Positions 1 through 15,602 of a DNA stretch of 64,000 bases are shown here, one piece after another. Every line of letters begins with the position of its first letter. Position 1 is the first letter of the stretch. Made by a program: the position numbers and the translations under genes. The notes beneath the pieces are model-generated. The model was not told the origin of the DNA and searched no databases. It worked only from the letters and a program-made list of their open reading frames with translations. This stretch comes from Straminergon stramineum (taxonomy: Eukaryota > Streptophyta > Bryopsida > Hypnales > Calliergonaceae), in NCBI GenBank assembly GCA_963920665.1, contig OY987272.1:12095001-12159000 (forward strand), written 5' to 3'.

Positions 1-714
1 AGGCTTAATTTCAATGCTGGATGGGGATGTTTAACTGTGGACAGTGATCGAAGTGAACTTGTTTCGCATCGATCTCTATCTTACTCACTTGGGTAATGTT
101 ACCGATTTGAATTGATTGTTGCCATTTTCACCTTGTTTCAGCAAGCATTCCTGACTAGTCCTCTTGTCAGTCATTGCGGTGTAACATGACGATCGATATC
201 ACCATTTCGGTTCTCCGAATTTCCTTCTTGGTGTCAAAAGTTGTGATTCGTCAATCACGTACATGCATGGCCTTCTGATTCACTTCAGCGTTCGTTCCTC
301 AAGGTCTGAAGATGAAGCTGAAGCCCACTTATACAATTTGCCCACAAATTCCCTGACAGTGTGCTTCTTCTGTTCCATGCATGCCACATTGCCTTGAAGA
401 AAACATTTCAGGTGTCCACGCAGAGCGGAGTGTTCATTAGATAAGCCGCTTTTTCCGCATGCTTTTCCGCCTGCAGCTAGCTCTTGATTCACATTTTCAA
501 ACCTTCTTGCATACGGACTTTTGTGAATCTATTGTTTTAATCTTTGATCTCAACTCGATCTTTTAGCTCGCTACAATTTAATTTCTCTGCAGAATCCGAA
601 GTGTTACCGGTACCAATTACACAGTTCGGATTCACACACAACTTGTACTGGAAGCTAAGCCAAGTGCAACTCACAAAACTGAAACTGAAATTCACGCTAC
701 ATACATTGCTGTAA
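1..714. other. Left-edge region, no gene recognised
   Basis: This stretch has somewhat higher GC than the AT-rich DNA to its right and does not look like the miniature elements that follow. A 70-codon minus-strand frame at 492..280 is open and contains a K/R-rich stretch, but I do not recognise it. It could be an exon of a gene that continues beyond the left edge, or chance. No splice signals or conserved motif decide the matter. Confidence 0.3.
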
Positions 715-838
715 TTAACCCCTATTAATTTTGTAACTATACAAATTCAAACTAGACATGTTAGAGATCACATGGGAAGAGAAAACATAACAATATCACT
801 TATGGATTGAAAGATTATAATGTTTGATCATGAGGGTG

Positions 839-1564
839 TTAATCCTAAGCGCGTCGATGTCCATTTTTTGGACAAAGAATAGTTTGAAACATTAGTTTCA
901 TCTTGCTAACTACATTGATGAAAGTTATTTTAATTCGTCCATTTTTTGGATGATGAACAGTTTGAAACATTAGTTTCATCCTGCTAACTACATTGATGAA
1001 AGTTATTTTAATTTGTCCATTTTTTGGACGATGAACAATTTGAAACATTAGTTTCATCCTGCTAACTACAAGTTGGGTGAAAGTTATTTTAATTTGTGAA
1101 GATACGTTATCAAGTTTTTGTCCTATCTAAGGGTTGGATTTGGTGTTACTAGAGTTCATATTTTTCTAAAATTAGAAATGTGCAAGTATGTCAAGTGGTC
1201 AAATGCATTGACTTTAATTCAAAATTGGATTAGTGAAAATGAGGTCATAGATAGGTAGAACACAAAAATTTCAAAAAATCACCATGTGAAGAGAACCTCA
1301 TTATTTTCAAATCCATTCCAACAAATTTTACTCAAAAAATAATAATATTTTGCTTGTTATCAAATTTTTAAGGAATTTCGGAATTTTTCTCTCAAAATTT
1401 ATAAAAAAATATTGGTGAATCTAACCATATAGATGGAATCTACAAATCATAATCTACAACTTTCATTTGTATATCAATTCCAAAATATGCTTCCAAATAG
1501 CACTTTATAATGATTTTTCTCAAATCATCAATTTTGGAGATGAATCTAGACATTTAGGGGTTAA
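839..1564. mobile_element. Nested TTAA-flanked insert 1
   Basis: Starts TTAATCCTAAGCGC at 839 and ends ACATTTAGGGGTTAA at 1564. The host element reads GTGTTAA on the left and TTAAAATTGTGAAAA on the right, as the uninterrupted copy does at 4888-4902. The insert therefore sits exactly at a TTAA and duplicates it. The ends are weakly inverted (CCTAA/TTAGG). It contains the 78-bp tandem repeat. No ORF of transposase type is visible. Confidence 0.7.
859..1095. repeat. 78-bp tandem repeat, three units
   Basis: Units begin with GTCCATTTTTTGGA at 859, 937 and 1015. Each contains GTTTGAAACATTAGTTTCATC, which is itself partly palindromic, and ends in AAAGTTATTTTAATT. The third unit has 3 extra bases near its end. 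Units differ by a few substitutions. Confidence 0.9.
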
Positions 1565-1644
1565 AATTGTGAAAATGGTTTGAAGTCTTTCTATCCTCTT
1601 TTTGCAAGTCAAATCTCAAAATTGGTCACTAAAGAAATATAAGG

Positions 1645-2387
1645 TTAACCCTAGACTACTGCCAGGGTCATTCTATGGCATTTGGATGACAATCCAAGGT
1701 CCTCAAAAGAGATTAGAAGCAGTTTTTTCATCCTTTTTATTGTTGACTTTTCATGTTGAGTTACAATGAGTATTCCAACTGAATTTTTTGTTTAACTAGT
1801 GTTTTCTTTCATATAGTTGAGAGGTAAGTTAAAAAAACGGATGACAAAATTTGTTATTTAAGCGTATTCTGAGAAGTTGTTGCTCCTTGCTCTAAATCTG
1901 AAATTTCTCCAAAAAAATGATATTTTTTGAGTTTGAGACCAACTAACAAAATGAAGGTCATCTACTCTAGTTTCTACTCCAATTCAAATTTTGAAAAATA
2001 TTCGTAATATTGAATATTTTATTATAGTTTGAACTTTGGATGTATTTTCAATGTCCATTCTATTCTAATTATAGAATGACACAGAAATTGAGTTTACACC
2101 ATGATGTTTGTCACTATAATTTACACACATGGTGAAATTTTCAAGTTTTTTGAAATAATTTCTATTTAATGGAATTTTTTCTTCACTTTTTTTTCAAAAA
2201 TTCTCTTAGAAATCAATTTCCTCAAAAAAATCTAATTTTTTTGTGAAGTAGAGAAGACATGTAATATCATCTTTGAAAAATAAACATAAACTTTTTCATA
2301 AATACCCATTCTAAAAATGGCAACAAACTAAGTGATGAGCAATGAGGCTCTAAATTTGTGGTTGTAGGTCTGTCCTTTAGGGGTTAA
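1645..2387. mobile_element. Nested TTAA-flanked insert 2
   Basis: Left end TTAACCCTAGACTACTGC at 1645, right end GTCCTTTAGGGGTTAA at 2387. Removing it restores host order: AAATATAAGG, then TTAA, then GGCCATAATATGCATAACCCC. This parallels the intact copy, where the same spot reads GAGGTTATAGGGCTTAGCATGC. Non-coding and AT-rich. Its sequence does not resemble insert 1 apart from the ends. Confidence 0.65.
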
Positions 2388-2741
2388 AGGCCATAATATG
2401 CATAACCCCAATCACCCCAATAAATTTATTGCTTCTCAAAATCTATTCTACAATTTTTTTAAATGAATTTCTAATGTGATTTTTTCTTCAAGATCCAATG
2501 TATTTGAGGCTCATTTCTAAGAGTCCTCTACACTAGAAAATCAAGATTTGCAACAAATATCCTTGCACAAAATGTTAAATAGAAAAATAATAATCATTTA
2601 TTTTCAAAATTGGATCTTTGATCCTAAAATTAAATTTTAAAAATAGAAATCACTAAAAATAATGATTCAATGGTAAGGTTTTATTTAATTTAAAAGTTTT
2701 GTCAACACCAAAGTTTGGTGCCTTGGACATTTAGGGGTTAA

Positions 2742-3841
2742 GAATATTCCTTAAATTAAGTGTAGTACAAACTTAATATGAAGAGAGATAACCAATGGGG
2801 ACATAAGATTCAAAACTACACCAAACTTTTTATGAATTGAAACTCATTGAGTGCTTAACAAATATCTTAATTATGGCACAACAAATTTATTTGTTGCTTT
2901 TAAGACTTGCAAGATTCCAATTGGACTTCTATTTAATATCCATATAGAAAAAAGCATTTTCTCTTTGTATCAAAATTTCCAACAAAAAATGGATAAAAGA
3001 CTCCAAAAAAACATATGTATAACCATGATACTTGAAAACATTGTTGTACTCATTTCTATATCTCGTATTTTTGTTTGTCGACCATCTTTCGAAAAAGTGA
3101 ATATCTACTTGTGCCATCTTTGTGTCACTTTACTTCTAAGAAGCTACCAATGCTATTCAAGATGCCACCTATTACAAAATTAAAATGACACATCTTTTGC
3201 ACTTCTTTCCATGTATTATATAGGCATGTTTGTATAAAAGGCACGTAACTATTACATACAATTGTATTTTGTAGATATGATTGTGTCAATTCATTCTTTA
3301 TCAAATGAATTGGTAACTTCCGTTTCCTAGTTCAATCCCAATTCTTTTCAAATTATCCCCTCAAGGTTCAAAATCTCAAAATGTTTTTTGGAGGATGTTA
3401 GGTAAGTTCCTATTATGTCAAATTTTATTTGAAACATTTTGAAACATTTTTGTGGGGAATGGAATATGCAAGCATTTTAGGAATATCATGTTTATTTCAT
3501 TTCATGCATAGGAGAATAGGTTATGGCTTTGTAAAATTAGAATGCTTGACACAAGGTAACCATAAAAAATGGAAATAGTTATCATATTTTTTCATAGATT
3601 ATATTTATGTTTACATTTAGAGATTTGATTCATCATATTTGGATTAGTGAAGTGAAAGATAAGGTCTATGCGTCTTTTTCTCAAGCAATTGGGGCATCTT
3701 CCTAAAAAAATGATGTACATGGTTCAATTTTAAATTTGCTTTTCACTTTTTTCCAAAGCAAATCACCTATTGGGGGTAGATTATTTGCTACAAGAGCAAA
3801 GTTAGTATGTGAGTGTAGAATGTAGACCACCTTGGGTGGTA
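2742..3841. other. AT-rich intergenic DNA
   Basis: No gene, tandem repeat or complete element is recognised. A 110-codon plus-strand open frame (2851-3183) is present, but its composition is that of AT-rich random sequence. Confidence 0.5.
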
Positions 3842-4485
3842 TTAACCCCTAAATGCCCAAGGCACCAGATTCTGGTGTTTCGAAAACTTTGAAGTTAAGT
3901 TAAACCCAACCAAATTGCTATTATTAATAGTTTGCATTTTTGGAGAATTCTTTTTGAAGTCTAGTTTTAGGATCAAAAAGTTGATTTGAAAAATAAAGGA
4001 TTATGATTTTTCTATTGATGATTTAGTGCAAGGATGCCCATTGCAATCTTGACTTCCCGTAGTGTTCACGGCTCTTGAAAATGACTCTCAAATACACTAG
4101 ATCTTGGAGGCAAAATCACATTAGAAATTCATTTAAAAAAATTGTAGAATAGATTTTGAAAAACTGTAAATTGATTGGGGTTGTGCATACTAGGCCCTAT
4201 AACCTCATATTTTTTAGTGACCAACTTCTTAGAGTTGACATGCAAAAAGGGAATTGAAAAATTTTCACAATTTTTACACCCTCATGATCAAACATTATAA
4301 TCTTTCAATCTGTAAGTGATATTGTTATGTTTTCTTTTCCTATGTGATCTCTAACATGTCTAGTTTGAATTTGTACGGTTACAATTCAAAAGAAATTGGT
4401 ACAACTTATGAAAATGTTGACTTTTTGTTCAATTTAGATCAAATTTCAAGGAGCTCCAAACAGGCCTTGGGCATTTAGGGGTTAA
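3842..4485. mobile_element. TTAA-bounded 640-bp miniature element, copy A
   Basis: The left end TTAACCCCTAAATGCCCAAG and right end CTTGGGCATTTAGGGGTTAA are perfect inverted repeats of about 20 bp, flanked by or including TTAA. It is an inverted copy of the element at 4680-5322, similar over its whole length. A TTAA target with CCC..GGG ends is the pattern of piggyBac-type (or Kolobok/Sola3-type) DNA transposons. No transposase is encoded, so this is a MITE. Confidence 0.88.
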
Positions 4486-4679
4486 GATGCCTATGTTATC
4501 AGTACATATAACATTATCTATAAGGTGCCTTATATTATATGATACCTTTAATGGTTATAGGGTACCTACTTACACCATCCAAGGGGGCCTATGTTTTAAA
4601 AAATAACTATTAATACAAGCTCTAGGCTCAACAAACATGTACTCTATGCTCTATGGTAAATGTACTAATATCCAATCAC

Positions 4680-5322
4680 TTAACCCCTAAATGCCCAAGG
4701 TCTGTTTGGAGCTTCTTGAAATTTGTTCTAAATTGAACAAAAAGTCAACATTTTCATAAGTTATACAAATTTCTTCTGAATCATAACCATACAAATTCAA
4801 ACTAGACATGTTAAAGATCACATAGGAAAAGAAAACATAACAATATCATTTACAGATTGAAAGATTATAATGTTTGATCATGAGTGTGTTAAAAGTATGA
4901 AAATTTTTCAATTCACTTTTTGCATGTCAACTCTAAAAAGTTGGTCACTAAAAAAATGAGGTTATAGGGCTTAGCATGCACAACCCCAATCAATTTATGA
5001 TTTTTCAAAATCTATTCTATGATTTTCTTAAATGAATTTCTAATGTGATTTTTCCTCCAAGATCTAGTATATTTGAGGCTCATTTTCAAGAGCCCTCAAC
5101 ACTATAGGAAGTCAAGATTGCAATGGGCATTCTTGCACAAAATCTTCAATAGAATAATCATAATCCTTCATTTTTAAGATCCGCCTTTTGATCCTAAGAC
5201 TAGACTTCAAAAAGAGTTCTCCAAAAATACAAACTATTAATAATAGCAATTTGGTTGGGTTCTCCTTAACTTCAAAGTTTTTCAAACACCAAAATTTGGT
5301 GCCTTGGGCATTTAGGGGTTAA
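4680..5322. mobile_element. TTAA-bounded 640-bp miniature element, copy B (inverted relative to copy A)
   Basis: Same terminal inverted repeats (TTAACCCCTAAATGCCC / GGGCATTTAGGGGTTAA). Internally it is the reverse complement of 3842-4485 throughout. The left-end AGGTCTGTTTGGAGC here matches the GCTCCAAACAGGCCT near the right end of copy A. The two lie 194 bp apart. It serves as the uninterrupted reference for the split copy at 715-2741. Confidence 0.88.
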
Positions 5323-7729
5323 GGAATTTTGGAGGAGATCATGAAGAGTTTTAAAAGCAACAAATTTATCCCATGTAGAAAGATAGAAAATATGGGGATT
5401 GCCATTTTTCATAATTTTATTGCTGAAATTGAAATAACTTTGAATTTCAGGAGCCAAAAAGGCAAAAAGTGCCCAGAGCCCATAGCCAATGTCTAGACTC
5501 TTCCAATTTTGATCATTGAAGAACTACTTTGCACTCGCTATGTCATACTTTTTTACTCACTACTTCAAGACACGTGTTATAACCTTATTAGTTTGAAACT
5601 TATAAAGGAGAAAAAAAATTCCAAGCTTTGATTGGAAACCTTATCGAGCATTGGTTGGAAATTGTGCCCCCTATGGGTTGGATATAAGCCATGGTTGACA
5701 ATGGGTATAGTTACCTTAAGTTCCACACTCCATTCATGTATGATAACATTCCTCCATGCTACAACAATCTTGCCGATAGGATTGTCATGTTTCAATTCTA
5801 TTATTGACCTATTAACAATTTTATTTTTCATTCGTTCCAAAATCTACTTCTATTTAAAAAAAATAAAGATGAAAATTTTAAAATTTTATTTTTAGATTTC
5901 CAATTCAATTCCTACCATAAGGATTTACAACTCAAAATTCTATGCCATAAAAAATTGAAGTTAAGGGGATTCCAATTCTAAAAATCTAATAGTACAAGGT
6001 ACAAAAAGAAATCTTTTTTTGTGTTTAAACACAACAAGCTTACAATCTACATGATTAAAGTGTGGAAAAATTTCTACACATTTTCATAGTCTAATACAAG
6101 ATCCTATTTTTGAATATGCAAAAAAGAAGTTTGTCTTCCCATTGTAGCTCTTTGCACTACAAACAATAAGTTTTTAAGTAGTTTTTGGTGAAACATAGTC
6201 ATGGGGTTATGAATTATTTCCTGTTTCACTATGTAGAAAGAAGATTTTGGTATTCTAGGACCTAAAGGGTTAAAACAAAAATAAATGACAAGAGAAAAAA
6301 AGTATGAGTTATTTATATCCTTGGCTTCTCTTATTTTACTTTGTATATTTTAGAGAAGGTGTTCATCATAGGATCTTCCGTGAACAAAACTCTCATTTAC
6401 CCCAATCCTTTAGGGGATGGGGTTTCTTTTTTTTTTTTTCTTTTCTCTTTTAGAAAAATGAGTTGTGTACAAAATAAGTTATGAACACCCTATTGTAACA
6501 CTTTTCCTTCCCCAAGAGCAAAAAATATTTGAATGAATACTTCTATGACTCAAAATCACCACATTGTTTAAAAAGAAACCAATGATAGGTAAGGAATTTT
6601 TTTTATGTAACCAATGAGAGGTGAGACATCTTACTATCCAAGGGTGTCTATACAACATGATTTTAGTATTATATATAGAGTATATCATGTTCTTGATTTA
6701 AAAGATTTGAAAATAATACTAAAACAATAAAAAAATTCCAAATTCACTTTTAGGTGTTATTATTTGATGAACATCCCCTAATGTCCTATTACTTTTTGAC
6801 CCTCAATATTTGTTTGAGAGTCTCTATTTAATTGATTGATAGGTGCTTGATTGGAAGATCCCTTTCAATGTAGCTTGAAAGACACTTGACATCTATTTCA
6901 AAAGTGAATGAATTGAAAAAACACTTCTTACCTTACACAATAAGTTCTAAAGCAAAACAAAATCCAAAGCATAATGATGAGAATATTTGTACTTTTTCTT
7001 TTGATGAACATTCCTAGTAGAAACCATTTGGCAAGGCAAAATTCAAGATTAAGAGGGTTCCCTCATCCAACACACTAGTTATTGAGGCCCAAGGGATCCC
7101 ACATCTATGGATTGCCAAATAATTTCCAACACTATAATTTGAAGGGCAATAGGGGATGATCTAAGTCCTACTCATAGGAGTTAACCTTTAAAAACATTGT
7201 AAGCCACACAACCAATTTGAAAATCAAAACCAAAATTTTCACAAAATTCTTAATTTCAAAATTTTTTAAGCTTAAGTAAGAAATTGTTGCTCTAATATTC
7301 TACTTTATACTTCTTCATCTTTTTTTCTTTAGAATAATGAAAATTATAATTTTTGTGTCATTTTGAAGATAACATCGTGAAAACTTAAAATACACCACTT
7401 TTGAACTTCTCCTATCAAATTTGTCTAGGTTTGAGCCCAAACAATACATCAATTACACCATGATGTTTGTCACTAATCCTAGCACTAATCTATTGACTTT
7501 AAAAAAAAATTCATAATGTTTAAAGCAATTTTGTAATTTCTATCATTTTTACAAAGAAACTTCTTTAATAAAATCATATGACATTCAATTTGAAGTCTTA
7601 ATTATAAAAAAATGAGATAAAATTTAAAAAAAATACTACTACATGTAGAAAAAAATCAAAATTTAAAAATGTATGTGTTAATGTGGAAATCTAAATGAGT
7701 TTAAACAAACCTGGACATAAAAAGTCCTT
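5323..7729. other. AT-rich intergenic DNA with fragments of repeats
   Basis: No gene is recognised. A TTAA-type end (CCTAAAGGGTTAA, near 6260-6272) and a phrase shared with 2097-2120 (CACCATGATGTTTGTCACTA, at 7459-7478) suggest decayed copies of the neighbouring elements. No element with two ends could be delimited. Confidence 0.45.
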
Positions 7730-7961
7730 TTAACCCTTCAAGGACGAATTGGTGACCTTGGATATCATGCCTTTTGGCACCGTGTGACATCATCTACTTT
7801 AAAAAAATTAAAAAATACACATTATGGTTTTAAAGTACTGCAGAAGATCTTCCCTTTCCGCATAAAATTCCAAGGATAAATAGTTGCAGTTCTATCCTAG
7901 ATAGACAGATTCCTTGACATCCATTGGACTCTAAATGTCCGTGTCGACGATTATGGGTTAA
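7730..7961. mobile_element. 232-bp TTAA-bounded MITE
   Basis: Begins TTAACCCTTCAAGGACGAATTGG and ends CGACGATTATGGGTTAA. The copy at 31803-32035 has the same length and internal landmarks (GTGTGACATCATCTACTTT, GAATAGTTGCA-like, TTCTATCCTA). The right TTAA (7958-7961) is shared with the next element. Confidence 0.75.
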
Positions 7962-8926
7962 CCCCTCATCGTCGCAGGCCAAATGGCTCCAAAAACAACA
8001 TTCCTTTTGAAATGTTATAAATATAAATTTTAATAAGTTATAGAGATCTCAACCATATGATCTTGTAGTGAACTTGTTGTAGATGGCTTGCAATAAATTT
8101 GGTGTCATTTGACTGCATAGATTGAAAGATTATAATGTTTTAGTGTTGAAAAAGGATGCTGAAATTTTCCCAAAAACACATTTGGAGGTGAAATTTGGTT
8201 TCTAAATCTACTCAAATGAAGAAACTTTAAGCTATAAAGTGATTCTAAATCAGCATACAAACACATTGATGAAAACAAATATCATTTAATAGATGCATTG
8301 TGTTTGCAAAATGGCTTTGAAATGTCAAAAAATAGCAAGAAAAGTTGCAAAAAACACATCAAAAAATGAATCTCCTCCTACTAAAATGCTTCTTGGTTAC
8401 TCATAATTTCTTAGATGGATATGAAATTTTGTACACACAAACTAGACAAGTATGCGCAACTTTTACAAAAAAATTATTGGAAACAAACATAGTATGAAGA
8501 AGAAACAAGCCGCCAAAGTTCACTCTAATTCAAAAATGTCGAGATTTTGAACTTCGAATAGCTCCCAAACATTCAAAACAACTTGGATTGGCATGAAAAT
8601 TTTACTGCAATAACTAGACTTCAAGGGGAACACAATCCAATTTTTTTTTTTATTGAAAACGAACATTAGATGAAGGAGATACAAGCCCCCGAAGTTGCAG
8701 CCATCAAATGCAGTTAGGTGAACTTGAATTGAGCTTGTGAACTTTGATTGGCTTCCAAAAATTCATTACATCTTGGATTGATCTAAAAATTATACCATTC
8801 AAACTATAAGAGAGAGTGCAACTTTTCCAACAAGTTTTATTGGATTCGGACATCTGATGCAAAAGTTACAGGACTTTGAATTTGAGCTGAGGACACTTTT
8901 CGTCCCCTGCGGCGGTGAGAGGTTAA
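7958..8926. mobile_element. 969-bp TTAA-bounded element, copy 1
   Basis: Left end TTAACCCCTCATCGTCGCAGG, right end CCCCTGCGGCGGTGAGAGGTTAA, so the ends are inverted repeats. A second full copy in the same orientation lies at 36600-37564 and is closely similar throughout (for example GGCTCCAAAAACAACATTCC just inside the left end). No transposase frame. It ends about 360 bp before the tubulin inverted repeat, so it borders the promoter region of the first tubulin gene. Confidence 0.85.
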
Positions 8927-9285
8927 GGATGCAGATTTTCCTCCCGTTACCGGGATTCAAAAATGTGGAGGAAACGGCGACGGCGAAGGAGGAGTAAAAT
9001 ATCTGCCGTTCACAACCCCGGGAACTGCAGGTCCACGCACAAAAACCCAATGCCTCCCAAACTGCGAAAATCGCAAAAATAAAGGCCCCTCTATCTCCAA
9101 AAATATCACCCATGGGGTTCTCCAGCGCGGCAAAAATTAAATCACGGGCAGGGCAGCAGACTAGGTTGAACAGCTGGATATCCGCAACTCACGACCAAGT
9201 TCAAAAAGAGACCGACCCCGGCCCCAGAATATCTCAGCGTCAGAACAGAGCGACCGGAAGAACTCAAAACGACCAGGCTGGCGAT
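8927..9285. promoter_or_regulatory. GC-rich upstream region of left alpha-tubulin gene (single-copy flank)
   Basis: GC content rises sharply after 8927, as expected for a housekeeping-gene promoter. No TATA box is evident. The stretch lies outside the perfect inverted repeat. Nevertheless CAGCTG (9171) followed by AACTCACGACC (9186-9196) recurs in the same order in the other gene's flank (28286-28260, opposite strand), which suggests older shared ancestry. Confidence 0.45.
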
Positions 9286-12739
<3,454 letters not shown>

Positions 12740-14406
12740 GATTTGTGATAGCTTTGTCATGCTTATGGTTTGTCCGTTACAATCTGTAGAGGAACTGTTT
12801 AGTAAGTCTGTCCTGATTTAAATTCGGGCAAATGAATCCGGGGTCTTGAAATATACTTCCATATAAATGCGGATGGTACCGCAAATCTTGTCTGCACAGC
12901 AACTTTAGTGAGACCGAGTATAACTGAAATTAGATTGGATAGCCCGAAGGAAAAGGGTCTGCAAGTAACATTATTTAGCAATTCAATGCTTTGTAAGGCC
13001 ACTTAAGTGAATTCTCTTGCATACTGGAATGTAAATAATTCAATCGAGAACAATATAAAAATCGCTATTATCAAACCTCTTTTAGAGAATTTCTTGAAGT
13101 TGATAAGGCAACGAAGTGCATCCTCTAACCAATCAAACGCAAGTACTACAACACACAACTTTGTAAAAATTGCTATTAACAAATTTCTTGTCAAGAATTT
13201 TCTAAAGTTGATCAAGGGACATTGCCAGAATCGAATATAGAAGACATCTAGAGATGCATTGCACCAATGTTGCTCGGGAAATGATCAAAATCAATACCAC
13301 AGGAGAAATTTCCCAAAGGGGAGAAATTTGTCACTTACGATTCTTCTTTTCAGCATGCATTCTTCCACTTTTAGCTTCCGCTCTTTCACACCTAGTGGGG
13401 CTAATTAAAAGCTACATTAACTATGCAATTCCCTGAAAATGGGAGCAACCCACAAGTTAATTCTAGGAAACCCTAGATTTATTTGTAGCCAAAGGGAATA
13501 TGTGCTAGAGAATGCTCACAAGTTGGAAGGCTAATAGTTCATTAGACAGCCATATCTATATTTAAAAAAAATTTAAGGGTGTAGAAAGAAGTTGTGCAAT
13601 ATAATTTATAACACTCTTTTGACTTACCAATGGAATGATGACAAATCTACCTTAAAACTAGGCTTGGTATTATAGAGTATTTGCCAATATTGAAGACTTC
13701 TTTGATGGAGTTGAGAATTCTCTATGTCGGGTGGGAAGTACCTAATTCTAGTGCTACACTCCAATTAAGTCTAGTTGGGGTCTATTCTAGTAGCACCAAT
13801 ATGACCTAAACCCTTGAAGACTTCTTTGTTTTGGGACAAAACACAAACATGATGTGATATTTAATACAAGTGTCATAACACTTTTGAAGTTTGCATCCAA
13901 AGAGAATGTTGAGCACCAATTACTCACATGGTCAAATTTGAAAAAGTATTTAAAGATTTGTTTAAAATTGCTTTTGAAGATTGAACTTCAAAAATTCGCA
14001 AAAACTATAAGATCTACTTTTAGCATTGGAAATCCCAAATGTTCTCTTGTCTAAAGTTAAATGTTTCCTAGTTTTGTAGAGCAAGGTTTTATAAATCTAG
14101 GAGTCTTCTAGTCCTCACCCTAAACCATTTGGTAATTTTTTGGGTTGATTATTCATATCCACCCTTGCAAGATTTATATTTTTAGAAGCCATTTGCTATG
14201 TGCCTATGTAGTTTAGCAATCCCGTTTCACTCTAGAGTATGATGTAACATTTGTATGGCAAGAACTTTGTATAAATTTGAGTTTCACTAACTCTAGCCAT
14301 TTTCACTTAGAGATTTTGTAGAACATAATTGTAAGCAAGACCATTTTCATTGTCATCCATGTACATTGAACTCAAATATTTGTAGAACGATTATTCTTAG
14401 AAGTAC
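12740..14406. other. AT-rich spacer between left tubulin arm and LTR element
   Basis: No gene is recognised. A degenerate two-unit repeat is visible (about 13057-13110 and 13164-13217: AAAAATYGCTATTA...TCTWRAGTTGAT-like). Confidence 0.5.
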
Positions 14407-14930
14407 TGAAATAGCTCAGATTTTGTTAGCAAGCTAATACCTACAAGATGTTCAGTAAACAAACTTGATAGCATTCATGAGTCAACATGCATGATTCCTT
14501 ACTAATCCTAGACAAGCATGCAAGAGAATGAGAACATCCAGACATGTCATGACCAAATATGAAGCACTCTATAAATCACAACATGTACTTCATCTTGGCA
14601 AAAAGAAAGGATTTTTTTCTATGTGTTGTGATTACATTGGTGTCATTTTCCCTTAGTTCCTTTCTTTGTGTCTCCACCCTTGGTCTCTCACGCCGCCTTC
14701 CTCTTCTCTCTTATTAGTTAGTTCTTGGCGCCATCACGGTGCCCAATCCCGGAGCAACACTTATGCTTCCCTCCTTTGCTGGTTTTCTATTGTGTTATTT
14801 CTCTTACCTAACATCTAGGAAGATGAGATAACTACTTGAAGATTGCCACATAGGTAAGCCACGGGGCCAACTTGACTCTCCTTGGATTGCGACATCGATC
14901 AAAAGAAGTTAAGAAAATCTCGATGTAACA
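14407..14930 (-). repeat. 3' LTR of the retrotransposon
   Basis: Aligns end to end with 23717-24243. Shared landmarks include AGATTTTGTTAGCAAGCTAA and AACATCTAGGAAG. A purine-rich tract AGGGAAGATA (minus strand, 14940..14931) directly precedes it in element orientation and fits a polypurine tract. Confidence 0.92.
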
Positions 14931-15602
14931 TATCTTCCCTAGGTTCTTGATCCATTTCGTTGACAAGATCTTGCAAATGTTCTAAATGATAATAAGGCTT
15001 TAGTTTAGACCTATTGCAGGGCTTGGTAATCTTCAGTTTGTCTCATGAGCTCCAAGTTTATGATCCATTATTGAATATCTGATGAATCACCTATGGACCT
15101 TTTTATTTCGGCTAGAACTTATAACTGTGTTGCTTCATAAACTAAATATCCACTAATATGACCAGGCTCTCAGGCTCAAATCTAGTCACCTCTTCAGCTT
15201 ATCATGACGTAATTTGCATTGCGCTTGGATGAGCTCGTTGTTGAAGGGAGCTCTGTGGCGATGCTCATCCAATCTTTTCAATGATAGCAAACGCTCCAAC
15301 AAAGCATTTGAATCTCCCAATCCATGGTGGTGGGCTAGGCAAAGTGAGGGAATCTATATTTTGATGGGTATAATCGCTTCCAATCTAAAAGTAAGTTGGA
15401 AAGGCATGAAATCAGTTAGCTTATATGAGGTCTTGTATGCCCATAAAGCTTCACTGAGATGCTCATTCCAAGTCTATCTCTTATGCAAGATCACTTTGGA
15501 AAATAAGTATATATAATATACCAACAAATATTCCATTAGTTTTTTCGACCAAACTGTTGGCTTGAGGGTAATACGAACTTGTCTGCCTGTGCTTAACCAA
15601 TA

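Larger units (their letters stand above)
715..2741. mobile_element. TTAA-bounded miniature element, third copy of the 640-bp family, split by two later insertions
   Basis: The ends are TTAACCCCTA at 715 and a TTTAGGGGTTAA-type end at 2741. The pieces 725-838, 1565-1644 and 2388-2741 match, in order, the copy at 4680-5322, including the block around AAACTAGACATGTTA and the terminal block ending in TTTGGTGCCTTGGACATTTA. The gaps are filled by two separate TTAA-flanked inserts (839-1564 and 1645-2387). About 80 bp next to the left end are missing relative to the intact copies. There is no coding capacity, so the element is non-autonomous. Confidence 0.75.

Noticed and set aside
2851..3183. 110-codon open frame as a gene
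   Set aside because: Composition is that of AT-rich random DNA. No motif, and a same-region antisense frame is equally open.
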